From assembly GCF_002843305.1 (NCBI RefSeq), contig NZ_PGSG01000061.1, forward strand, positions 124,001 to 188,000: DNA of 64,000 bases, written 5' to 3'. Under the pieces are notes generated by a model. That model was not told where the DNA came from, made no database searches, and was given only the letters and a program-made list of their open reading frames with translations. How positions within the stretch are numbered: position 1 is the stretch's first letter; each line of letters starts with the position of its first letter. The translations under genes and the position numbers were made by a program. The DNA is from Streptomyces barkulensis. Lineage in GTDB: Bacteria; Actinomycetota; Actinomycetes; Streptomycetales; Streptomycetaceae. Positions 8,874 to 16,551 of the stretch are shown one piece after another.

Positions 8874-9233
8874 GTGGCGGAGCCCGATTTCAGTGCCACC
8901 GGAGTGCGGATAGCACGGTGGCTGCGGTCCCTCACCCGGGCCGGGCAGATCGTCGTCCGCGACGGGCGGATGGTGCTGCTGACCAGTTACGGCCGGGAGA
9001 TCGACAGCGCGCCGGTCGAGCAGGTCCGCGTCAGCGAGCCGTGGTACGCCGCGCGCGGACAGGCCCTGGCGGCCGTCAACGGCACCTGGTACGCGCTGCG
9101 CCTGAAGGGGCAGACGAGCGACGGCCTGGTGGCCGCGCTGCGCGGTGCCCGCGCCCGGTCGGGCGGGGCGCCGGGGAGGTCCGGTGCCCCGAAGGTCGCG
9201 GTGGAGCGGCGCGCGGCCCCGGCCGACGGCTGA
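8874..9233 (+). CDS. Hypothetical protein
   Basis: A 119-residue hypothetical protein. The central part (about 10-85) alternates charged and hydrophobic residues and reads like a small beta-rich domain (GQIVVRDGRMVLLTSYGREIDSAPVEQVRV). The C-terminus is a disordered Gly/Ala/Arg tail. The GTG at 8874 was chosen because GGGAGG lies about 9 nt upstream. No signal peptide or membrane segment. I do not recognise the family. Confidence 0.65.
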   Translation: MAEPDFSATGVRIARWLRSLTRAGQIVVRDGRMVLLTSYGREIDSAPVEQVRVSEPWYAARGQALAAVNGTWYALRLKGQTSDGLVAALRGARARSGGAPGRSGAPKVAVERRAAPADG

Positions 9234-9415
9234 GGCGCCCGGGGTCCGGGGTTCGGTGGGCGCCCGTCGGGCACACCCACCCGGAAAGATTGTCCGATTT
9301 GCACCTTTTCCTGGTCTGAATCACGCTGATGTCTGTGCCGTAGCGGCCGTCAGTGCGCCTGACGCTCTCTCCTCCGTCGTCCGGACACCCTCAACCCTCC
9401 CAGGGAGCCGCAGTC

Positions 9416-9874
9416 GTGATCAGTCACCCCAGCACGTCCGGCCGGCAGCGGACGGTGGAGTTCCAGACCCTTCCCTCCCGGGCCGGCCAGATCCGCCGCA
9501 TCGTGTCGGCCCTGCTGCGCTACTGGAAACTGGACCCGCTCGTCGGCCCGGCGGCCGACGGTGTCGCCGAACTGCTGGCGGGGGCCCGCCGGCAGGCGGG
9601 CCCGGACGGGCGCTGCACCGTGGAGATCGCGCTGCTGCTGGACCGGCTGACGATCTCCGTGCGCGACCATTCCCCGCAGTTCTCCCCCGCCCACGCCACG
9701 GGGGCACTCCTGGCAGGCGGACCGCGGCCGGCACCGCGCGACCTCGCCGCCGACGGCGGGGCCGCGCGGATCACCCTGCCGGTACCCGTGCCCGCCGCTC
9801 CGGCCGCTCCGGCCCCGGAGGCGGCCCTCCCTCCGGACCGCGCGGCCCCGGCCGAGCCCCTGCAGCACGCCTGA
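9416..9874 (+). CDS. Degenerate histidine-kinase-like ATPase (anti-sigma-like) protein
   Basis: A 152-residue protein that reads as the short RsbW-like ATP-binding proteins common in Streptomyces, which act as anti-sigma or partner-switching kinases. Residues about 12-100 align by eye with the HATPase fold. However, the N-box normally read as ELLxNAxxH is here ELLAGARRQ, so the metal-binding Asn and the His are missing, and the G1 box is reduced to VRDHSPQ. It probably does not hydrolyse ATP. The C-terminus is Pro/Ala-rich. The GTG start follows GGGAG with 8-nt spacing. Confidence 0.6.
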   Translation: MISHPSTSGRQRTVEFQTLPSRAGQIRRIVSALLRYWKLDPLVGPAADGVAELLAGARRQAGPDGRCTVEIALLLDRLTISVRDHSPQFSPAHATGALLAGGPRPAPRDLAADGGAARITLPVPVPAAPAAPAPEAALPPDRAAPAEPLQHA

Positions 9875-9875
9875 C

Positions 9876-9916
9876 GGGCGCCGGGGCCCGGGTGGCGGCG
9901 CCGGGCCCCGGCGCCC
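9876..9916. terminator. Strong bidirectional hairpin
   Basis: A perfect 16-bp stem (9876-9891 with 9901-9916) and a 9-nt loop, lying between the converging ATPase-like and ROK genes. It begins right after the upstream stop codon. Confidence 0.75.
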
Positions 9917-9941
9917 CGGGCAGACCCGGATCAGCTCCGGA

Positions 9942-11174
9942 TCAGCCCCGCGCCGCCGTCATGGGGTCGTCCAGGACCGGCTGCCAGGCCAGCTCGGCGG
10001 CGCCCACCAGGCCGCTGTAGTCCAGTTCGCAGGCGAGTACCGGCACCTTGCCGCTGCGCCCCCACAGACTGCGCTCGGCGATGACGTTCCGCAGCCGCTC
10101 GGCGTCCGCCTCCAGCAGGGCCCGGTGCAGCCCGCCGAGGATGATCCGGTCCGGGTCCAGGATGTTGACCAGACCGGCCAGGCCCAGGCCGAGCCGGTCG
10201 ATGAGCAGGTGCGCGGCGTCGCGCACGGCCGGGTCGGTGGCGTACTCCGTGCGCAGCAGCTCCAGGGCGCGCTTGAGCAGGCCGGTCTCCGGGCCGGGCT
10301 CCCGGCCGGCGGCCTCCAGGAAGGCCAGCGGGTCGGTCTCCACGTCCAGACAGCCGCGCCCGCCGCAGTGGCAGGGCCTGCCGTCCGGGTCCACGGTCAG
10401 ATGGCCGACCTCCAGGGCCAGTCCCGAACTGCCGGTGTGCAGACGGCCGTCGAGCACGAGCGCACCGCCGACGCCGCGGTGCCCGGTGGCCACGCACAGC
10501 AGGTCGCGGGCGCCGCGGCCCGCGCCGTGGCGGTGCTCGGCCAGAGCGACGAGGTTGACGTCGTTGGCGGCGAAGCCGGTCGCCGGCGCGTCGCCGGACG
10601 GCCCGGTGACACCGGCCTCGGCCAGGCAGCGGGTGAAGATCTCCCGCACCGGCGCTCCCGGTGGCCAGGCCAGGTGCAGCGGGTTGAGGGCGGTGCCCTC
10701 CGGCTCGGCGACGGCGGAGGGCACCGCCAGGCCGGCGCCCAGGCAGCGCCGCCCGGTCTCGCGCAGCAGTCCGGCCCCGGCACCGACGACCTCGGTGAGG
10801 ACCTGGGCCGGATCGGCCTCCACCGTCACGGCGCCGGGCACGGTTGCGACGATCCGGCCGCCGAGCCCGACGAGGGCGGCGCGGAACCCGTCCGCGTGCA
10901 CCTGGGCCGCCAGGACGACCGGGCCCCCGGGGTCGACCGACAGCCGGTGGGAGGGGCGGCCCTGGGAGCCGGCGGCGACGGCCGGCCGGGAGTCGACGGT
11001 GATCAGCCCGAGCGCCTCCAGCTCCGCGGCCACGGCTCCGGCGGTCGCCCGGGTCACGCCGAGCTCCGCGGTGAGCACGGCGCGGGTGGGCGCGCGTCCG
11101 GTGTGCACGAGTTCCAGCGCCGGGCCGAGGGCACCGCGGCCTCTCTCCAGCTTTGTTGTACGCGTCGGGGTCAC
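9942..11174 (-). CDS. ROK-family transcriptional repressor (NagC/XylR type)
   Basis: A 410-residue ROK regulator. The N-terminal winged helix (about 12-75, VLTAELGVTRATAGAVAAELEAL) is followed by a sugar-kinase-like ROK fold with the zinc motif CHCGGRGCLD, as in NagC and XylR repressors. The start is GTG 11174, which gives the normal spacing to the HTH. No sugar transport or catabolic genes lie next to it, so the inducer is unknown. A perfect inverted repeat just upstream (11188-11210) suggests autoregulation. Confidence 0.9.
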   Translation of the reverse strand: MTPTRTTKLERGRGALGPALELVHTGRAPTRAVLTAELGVTRATAGAVAAELEALGLITVDSRPAVAAGSQGRPSHRLSVDPGGPVVLAAQVHADGFRAALVGLGGRIVATVPGAVTVEADPAQVLTEVVGAGAGLLRETGRRCLGAGLAVPSAVAEPEGTALNPLHLAWPPGAPVREIFTRCLAEAGVTGPSGDAPATGFAANDVNLVALAEHRHGAGRGARDLLCVATGHRGVGGALVLDGRLHTGSSGLALEVGHLTVDPDGRPCHCGGRGCLDVETDPLAFLEAAGREPGPETGLLKRALELLRTEYATDPAVRDAAHLLIDRLGLGLAGLVNILDPDRIILGGLHRALLEADAERLRNVIAERSLWGRSGKVPVLACELDYSGLVGAAELAWQPVLDDPMTAARG

Positions 11175-11483
11175 CGTCCCATTCTGGCTTTGTATGCACC
11201 GCGAACAAAGCGGGGTGGCCCGACCGCCGCGAACGGGCCGGAGCACACCCTGGCACACTGCCTCCAGCCGGGTGCGTTCCGCCCTTCCCCGCGGGCGGCG
11301 GCTCGGGGGGTTCGCCCCGTGGGCCCTCTGCCCCGCGCCGCGGAGCCGGCCGCCGCGGGCAGGCGGGTCACCGCCGGAGGGGGAATGCGCGACTCGCCCG
11401 CCCGCGGCACACCGGCCTTCGCGGGAAGATCCACTGGAAAACCGTCCAGGACGTAGGCTCATCGGGGCGGTGAGGGAGGGCAC
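11175..11483. other. Intergenic region between ROK repressor and SARP
   Basis: This 309-bp gap separates two divergent regulatory genes. It holds the CTTTGT-N11-ACAAAG repeat close to the ROK start; the remainder is GC-rich. No convincing promoter hexamers for the SARP gene could be picked out. Confidence 0.6.
11188..11210. promoter_or_regulatory. Inverted repeat, probable ROK operator
   Basis: CTTTGT (11188-11193) and ACAAAG (11205-11210) form a perfect 6-bp inverted repeat with an 11-bp spacer, 14 bp upstream of the ROK start codon. ROK repressors usually bind T-rich/A-rich palindromes at their own promoters. Confidence 0.55.
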
Positions 11484-12272
11484 ATGGCTGAGGGTCTGCG
11501 ATTCGAACTGCTCGGTCCGCTGCGCGCCTTGCGCGGGGGCGACGAGGTGCCGCTGGGACCGCCCCGGCAGCAGGCGGTGCTCGCCGTCCTGCTGCTGCAG
11601 GAGGGGCGGCCGATGTCGTACGACGCGCTGGTGAGCGCGGTCTGGGGCGGCGAACCGCCGTCGCACGCGAGGAACCTGGCCCAGAAGTACGTCTCCGGTC
11701 TGCGCCGGGCCTTCGCGGCGGCGGGCGGAGGCGGCTCGTCCCCGGAACTGGTGTGGACCGGCAGCGGCTACCGGATCGAGAACGCCGGGATCGACGATCT
11801 GGCGGAACGGCGGACGCTGCTGCGCGAGGCGCTGTCCGCGCGCGAGTCGGGCGACCTGCGCCGGGCGGGCGCACTGGCGAGGCAGGCGGAGGAGCTGTGG
11901 CGCGGCGAGTTCGCCGAGGGGCTGGCCGGCCCCTACCTCGACGGTGAGCGGCGCCGCTGGGCGGAGAAGCGGCTGATGGTGCTGGAGACCCGGTTGGAGG
12001 GCGATCTGGAGCTGGGCCGGTACCGCGAGTGCGTCCACGAGCTGGCGCGGCAGGTGGCCCGGCACCCGCTGCGCGAGCGGCTGGTGGGACTCTCGATGCT
12101 GGCGCTGTACCGCTGCGGCCGTCCCGCGGAGGCGCTGGCGGCCTACGAGGAGGCCCGGCGCCGGCTCATGGACGAGCGGGGGGCGGAGCCCGGCCCCGCG
12201 CTGCGGGAGCTGCACGCGCGGATCGTGCGCCAGGACCCCTCGCTGCTGCCGGAGTCGGCGCTGGCGTCCTGA
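11484..12272 (+). CDS. SARP-type (AfsR/DnrI/BTAD) transcriptional activator
   Basis: A 262-residue short SARP. The N-terminal OmpR-like winged helix (about 5-95) begins FELLGPLRALRGGDEVPLG, and the bacterial transcriptional activation domain (about 100-245) follows with the expected alpha-helical repeats (LYRCGRPAEALAAYEEARRR). There is no NB-ARC or TPR extension. SARPs usually activate antibiotic clusters at heptameric direct repeats. No biosynthetic cluster is adjacent, so it may act in trans. GGGAGGG sits 3 nt before the ATG. Confidence 0.92.
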   Translation: MAEGLRFELLGPLRALRGGDEVPLGPPRQQAVLAVLLLQEGRPMSYDALVSAVWGGEPPSHARNLAQKYVSGLRRAFAAAGGGGSSPELVWTGSGYRIENAGIDDLAERRTLLREALSARESGDLRRAGALARQAEELWRGEFAEGLAGPYLDGERRRWAEKRLMVLETRLEGDLELGRYRECVHELARQVARHPLRERLVGLSMLALYRCGRPAEALAAYEEARRRLMDERGAEPGPALRELHARIVRQDPSLLPESALAS

Positions 12273-12324
12273 GCCCGGCGCGGCCCGGGTCCGGGGAGGG
12301 AGCGGGAGCCCTGGCCGCCCGCGG

Positions 12325-13050
12325 CTAGGAACCCTCCCCGGAGCCGGTCAGGCCGACGGCGGCGGCGAGCCGGGTGACGGCGTGATCGAAGAACTCCTCT
12401 CGGGCGTCGACCAGTTGGTTGAACTGGCCGAACACCTCGAAGCCGATCAGGCCGAACAGCTGGGCCCAGGCCGCGATGAGCCCCGCGGCCACGGGGGCGG
12501 GCAGGTCGAGGCCGAGCAGTCCCATGAGCCGGTCGGCGTCCTCGGCGACGGGCCCGGGGACGGCCGGCGCGGAGGCGCCGCCGGCGGGTTCGCGCAGGAC
12601 TCCGGCCGCACGGGCGTCGCGGACGACGACGATCAGGGCGAGGCCGACGCGCGAGGCGGGGGCGACGGTGCTCCGGGGGGCGAAGTAGCCGGGCACGGGC
12701 GAGCCGTAGATCAGCGCGTACTCGTGCGGGCGGGCCAGGGCCCACTGCCGTACGGCCCGGCAGACCGCCCGCCAGCGGGCGACCGGCGCGTCGCGGTCCG
12801 CCGCGGCCAGGGCACGTTCGGCGGCGGAGCCGATGGCGTCGTAGGCGTCGATGATCAGCGCGGTCAGCAGGTCGTCGCGACTGGGGAAGTACCGGTAGAG
12901 CGCGGAGGAGACCATGCCCAGTTCGCGGGCGACCGCGCGCAGCGAGAGCCGGGCGGCGCCCTCCCCTGCGAGCTGTCTGCGCGCCTCTTCCTTGATGGCG
13001 GCGGTGATCTCGGCGCGGGCCCGCTCCCTGGCTCCTCGGATCGCGTTCAT
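12325..13050 (-). CDS. TetR/AcrR-family repressor
   Basis: A 241-residue TetR-type repressor. The HTH lies at residues about 12-58 (LSLRAVARELGMVSSALYRYFPSRDDL). The C-terminal ligand domain resembles the WHG class (RPHEYALIYGSPVPGYFAP). It is divergent from a DDN-type oxidoreductase, and two related palindromes in the shared promoter region are its likely operators. This suggests it controls that gene and itself in response to a small molecule. Start ATG 13050. Confidence 0.9.
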   Translation of the reverse strand: MNAIRGARERARAEITAAIKEEARRQLAGEGAARLSLRAVARELGMVSSALYRYFPSRDDLLTALIIDAYDAIGSAAERALAAADRDAPVARWRAVCRAVRQWALARPHEYALIYGSPVPGYFAPRSTVAPASRVGLALIVVVRDARAAGVLREPAGGASAPAVPGPVAEDADRLMGLLGLDLPAPVAAGLIAAWAQLFGLIGFEVFGQFNQLVDAREEFFDHAVTRLAAAVGLTGSGEGS

Positions 13051-13090
13051 GAGGTCAGTCTGCCAGCTTCGGAAGCGCCGCACGAAAAGG

Positions 13091-13103
13091 AGAGCAGTGC
13101 TCT
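13091..13103. promoter_or_regulatory. TetR operator candidate 1
   Basis: AGAGCA-G-TGCTCT is a perfect 6-bp inverted repeat around one base, 40 bp upstream of the tetR start codon. Confidence 0.6.
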
Positions 13104-13142
13104 TGCGCGGACGCGGACGGCGTGCGACGCTGATCTCACGAG

Positions 13143-13155
13143 AGAGCACTGATCT
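13143..13155. promoter_or_regulatory. TetR operator candidate 2
   Basis: AGAGCA-C-TGATCT repeats the arrangement of the first operator with one arm imperfect. It lies 69 bp upstream of the oxidoreductase start and inside a wider CGAGA...TCTCG inverted repeat (13139-13157). Confidence 0.5.
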
Positions 13156-13224
13156 CGTTCTGGAACGCTTTTCTCGCCCCCTGCCGTCCCATACGGCCCG
13201 GAGCCCTCGCCCAGGAGGCGGATC

Positions 13225-13716
13225 ATGACCGCACAGCCGCACAGCGGATCGCAGCCGACGCCCCGCACCACACCGCACTACAGGAGGACCGGGGCGCTCA
13301 CCGACCACGTGCTCAACAGGCTGGTGGCCTGGCTGATCCGGCGGGGCATCGGCCCCGCCGGATCCAGGACCCTGGCGGTGCGGGGGCGCAGGAGCGGCGA
13401 ATGGCGCACCACCCCCGTCAATCCTCTGGAGTTCGAAGGCGCCCGGTACCTCGTCGCGCCGCGCGGGAACACCCAGTGGGTGCGCAATCTGCGCGCGGCC
13501 GGCGGCGGGGAGCTGCGCATCGGCGGGCGCGTGGACCGGTTCACGGCCGTGGAGCTGCCGGACGAGGAGAAGCCGGCCGTGCTGCGGGCCTACCTGAGGA
13601 AGTGGAAGTGGGAGGTCGGCGCCTTCTTCGACGGCGTCGGGCCGGCCTCCGGCGACGGGGAACTGCTGGCCGTGGCCGACCGGCACCCCGTCTTCCGGAT
13701 CACCCCGGAGGGATGA
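13225..13716 (+). CDS. DDN-type nitroreductase-family (F420-dependent) oxidoreductase
   Basis: A 163-residue protein of the deazaflavin-dependent nitroreductase family (Ddn of M. tuberculosis), which uses F420H2 and has a split beta-barrel fold. Recognisable features are the long N-terminal helix (LNRLVAWLIRRGIGPAGSRTLAVRGRRSGE), the core TTPVNPLEFEGARYLVAPRGNTQWVRNLRA, and the C-terminal PVFRI. Its substrate is unknown; actinobacterial paralogues reduce quinones or xenobiotics. It is divergent from a TetR gene whose operators lie in its promoter. Confidence 0.9.
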   Translation: MTAQPHSGSQPTPRTTPHYRRTGALTDHVLNRLVAWLIRRGIGPAGSRTLAVRGRRSGEWRTTPVNPLEFEGARYLVAPRGNTQWVRNLRAAGGGELRIGGRVDRFTAVELPDEEKPAVLRAYLRKWKWEVGAFFDGVGPASGDGELLAVADRHPVFRITPEG

Positions 13717-13758
13717 ACCGGAAGACGGGGGTGCCTGCCGGGAGGCGGCGCCCGGCGC

Positions 13759-14976
13759 TCAGCGGTCCATTCTCTCCAGGGCCCGCTGGGCCAGGGGGTG
13801 GGTGCGGACGAGCTCTCCGAGGGTGGTCGTCCCACGGGTGATCCTCGCGAAGGCGTTCCACGCCGGGCGGAAACCGGTGAGCACCGCGTGCAGCAGCTTC
13901 GGACGGCGGGCGAAGACGGCGTGCATCCGGCTGCCCACGCCCATCTCCACGCCCAGCCCCGACTTGACGGCGAAGGCGTAGTTGAGGGCCTGGCGGCGGG
14001 CGTCCACCGCGTCGTGCGCCTCGGCGACCCGCACCGCCCACTCCCCCGCCAGCCGTCCGGAGCGCAGGGCGAAGGAGATGCCCTCGCGCGTCCAGGGCTC
14101 CAGCAGCCCGGCCGCGTCGCCGCAGACCAGGACCCGGCCCCGGGTCAGCGGGGAGTCCGCCGAGCGGCAGCGGGTGAGGTGGCCCGAGGAGATCGCGGGC
14201 TCGAAGCCGGCGAGCCCGAGGCGGGCGACGAAGTCCTCCAGATAACGCTTGGTCGCCGCGCCCTCGCCGCGGGCGGAGATCACCCCCACCGTGAGCGTGT
14301 CGCCCTTGGGGAACACCCAGCCGTAACTGCCGGGCAGCGGGCCCCAGTCGATGAGGACGCGGCCCGCCCAGTCCTCGGCCACCGACGGCGGCACCGGGAT
14401 CTCCGCCTCCAGTCCCAGGTCCACCTGGTCGACCTTCACCCCGACATGGGCTCCTATCCGGCCGGCACTGCCGTCCGCGCCGACCACGGCACGGGCCAGG
14501 ACGGTGCGGCCGTCCGCGAGGACCACGGCCACGGTGCGCCGGTCGGGGACGGCGGGGCCGTGCTGCTCGACGCGGGTGACGGCGGCGCCCGTCCACAGCT
14601 CCGCGCCGGCCTTCTGCGCGGACTCCACCAGCGCGTGGTCGAACTCGGGCCGGTTGACCAGCCCGAACAGCATGTTCCGGGAGCGCCGGGTGCGGGCGAA
14701 CCTGCCGTCCAGCGAGAAGGTCACCGCGTACACCCGGTCGCGCAGGGGCAGTTCGAAGCCGGGCGGCAGGGCGTCCCGGGAAGGCCCGATGATGCCTCCG
14801 CCACAGGTCTTGTAGCGGGGGAGTTCCGCCTTCTCCAGGAGCAGGACCCGGCGTCCGGTGACGGCCGCGGCGTACGCCGCGGAGGCTCCGGCCGGCCCCG
14901 CTCCCACCACCACCACGTCCCACACCGGGTTCTGCCGGTCCGTGCCCTCGGCGCCCTCGACGCTTTCCCTGCTCAC
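13759..14976 (-). CDS. Geranylgeranyl reductase-family FAD-dependent oxidoreductase
   Basis: A 405-residue flavoprotein. The N-terminal Rossmann motif is VVVGAGPAGASAA (about 22-34), and KTCGGGI follows at about 57. The later FAD motif is GRVLVCGDAAGLLEPWTREGI, where the family hydrogenates isoprenoid double bonds on membrane lipids or menaquinone. Streptomycetes encode such a reductase as a likely menaquinone- or terpenoid-modifying enzyme. The start appears to be GTG 14976. Divergent from the M20 peptidase gene; the two may share a promoter region but are probably unrelated. Confidence 0.85.
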   Translation of the reverse strand: MSRESVEGAEGTDRQNPVWDVVVVGAGPAGASAAYAAAVTGRRVLLLEKAELPRYKTCGGGIIGPSRDALPPGFELPLRDRVYAVTFSLDGRFARTRRSRNMLFGLVNRPEFDHALVESAQKAGAELWTGAAVTRVEQHGPAVPDRRTVAVVLADGRTVLARAVVGADGSAGRIGAHVGVKVDQVDLGLEAEIPVPPSVAEDWAGRVLIDWGPLPGSYGWVFPKGDTLTVGVISARGEGAATKRYLEDFVARLGLAGFEPAISSGHLTRCRSADSPLTRGRVLVCGDAAGLLEPWTREGISFALRSGRLAGEWAVRVAEAHDAVDARRQALNYAFAVKSGLGVEMGVGSRMHAVFARRPKLLHAVLTGFRPAWNAFARITRGTTTLGELVRTHPLAQRALERMDR

Positions 14977-15135
14977 GTGTGTTACCGCTCCCGCTCGGCC
15001 GCTTCCGGTTATCGCCGCATCCTAGTGCCGCGTCCCCCCGGATCCCCTGTGGGATCATCGGCACCACACATCCGCCTGTACGTACGGTGATCCCGCCCAC
15101 AGGCACACAACGCGGTACCACGAAGGAGCGTTCCC

Positions 15136-16500
15136 ATGGCGCACGACGCATTGGCAGCCACCGTAGCCTCGCTGATGCCCCGGGCCCGTACCGAGCTCGG
15201 CGAGCTGGTGGCCTTCAAATCGGTCGCCGACCCGGCCCAGTTCCCGCCCGAGGAGTGCGCGGCAGCGGCCCGGTGGGTGGCGGACGCGCTGCGCGCCGAG
15301 GGCTTCACCGACGTGGCGCTGCTGGACACCCCGGACGGCACGCAGTCGGTCTACGGCTTCCTGCCCGGCCCGGCCGGCGCCCCCACCGTGCTGCTGTACG
15401 CCCACTACGACGTGCAGCCGCCGCTGGACGAGGACGCCTGGCTCTCCCCGCCGTTCACACTGACCGAGCGCGACGGGCGGTGGTACGGGCGCGGCGCCGC
15501 CGACTGCAAGGGCGGCTTCATCATGCACCTGCTCGCGCTGCGCGCCCTGAAGGCCAACGGCGGGGTGCCGGTGAACGTCAAGGTGATCGCCGAGGGCTCC
15601 GAGGAGATGGGCATGGGGGGCCTGGAGCTCTACGCCGAGGCGCACCCGGAGCTGCTGACCGCCGACACCATCGTCATCGGGGACTCCGGGAACTTCCGCG
15701 CCGGCCTGCCGACCGTCACCGCGACGCTGCGCGGGATGACCATGCTGAAGGTCCGGGTGGACACCCTGGAGGGCAATCTGCACTCCGGGCAGTTCGGCGG
15801 CGCCGCCCCGGACGCACTCGCGGCCCTCGTCCGGATGCTGGACTCGCTGCGCGCCGAGGACGGCTCGACGACCGTCGACGGGCTGTCCTCGGACGCCTCC
15901 TGGGAGGGCCTGCAGTACCCGGAGGAGGACTTCCGCAGGGACGCCAGGGTGCTCGACGGGGTGGAGCTGATCGGCTCGGGCACCGTCGCCGACCGCATCT
16001 GGGCCCGCCCCGCCGTCACCGTCCTGGGCATCGACTGCCCGCCCGTGGTCGGCGCCACCCCGTCGGTGCAGGCGAGCGCCCAGGCGCTGATCAGCCTGCG
16101 GGTGCCCCCGGGCACGGACGCCGCCGAGGCCACCGGGCTGCTCACCGCCCACCTGGAGTCCCACGTCCCCTGGGGCGCGCGGCTGGCCGTGGAGCAGGTG
16201 GGCCAGGGCCAGCCGTTCAGCGCGGACACCACCAGCCCGGCGTACACCGCGATGGCCGAGGCGATGCGCGAGGCGTACGACGGCGCCGAGATGGCCACCG
16301 CCGGCATGGGCGGCTCGATCCCGCTGTGCAACACCCTGGGCAGGCTCTACCCCAAGGCGGAGATCCTGCTGATCGGCCTGAGCGAGCCGGAGGCCCAGAT
16401 CCACGCGGTCAACGAGAGCGTCTCCCCGGACGAGCTGCGGCGGCTGTCGGTGACCGAGGCGCTGTTCCTGCGCAAGTACGCCGAGGCCGCGCTCGGCTGA
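15136..16500 (+). CDS. M20-family metallo-dipeptidase
   Basis: A 454-residue zinc dipeptidase of the CNDP/PepV-like M20 group. Metal ligands and catalytic residues can be read: YAHYDVQPP (His and catalytic Asp, about 96-98), GAADCKGG (bridging Asp), EGSEEMG (general base Glu and ligand), GDSGN, and EAQIHAVNE (last His). The dimerisation lid (about 200-360) is complete. It probably hydrolyses dipeptides in the cytoplasm. AAGGAG precedes the ATG by 7 nt. Complete and of normal length. Confidence 0.95.
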   Translation: MAHDALAATVASLMPRARTELGELVAFKSVADPAQFPPEECAAAARWVADALRAEGFTDVALLDTPDGTQSVYGFLPGPAGAPTVLLYAHYDVQPPLDEDAWLSPPFTLTERDGRWYGRGAADCKGGFIMHLLALRALKANGGVPVNVKVIAEGSEEMGMGGLELYAEAHPELLTADTIVIGDSGNFRAGLPTVTATLRGMTMLKVRVDTLEGNLHSGQFGGAAPDALAALVRMLDSLRAEDGSTTVDGLSSDASWEGLQYPEEDFRRDARVLDGVELIGSGTVADRIWARPAVTVLGIDCPPVVGATPSVQASAQALISLRVPPGTDAAEATGLLTAHLESHVPWGARLAVEQVGQGQPFSADTTSPAYTAMAEAMREAYDGAEMATAGMGGSIPLCNTLGRLYPKAEILLIGLSEPEAQIHAVNESVSPDELRRLSVTEALFLRKYAEAALG

Positions 16501-16551
16501 CCGGCCGCCGGCGCCGGGCGGCCGGGACCGCGCACCGCACGGGTCCGGCCG

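Noticed and set aside
12273..12324. Possible terminator between the SARP and TetR genes
   Set aside because: Only short, imperfect GC pairings; not better than background.
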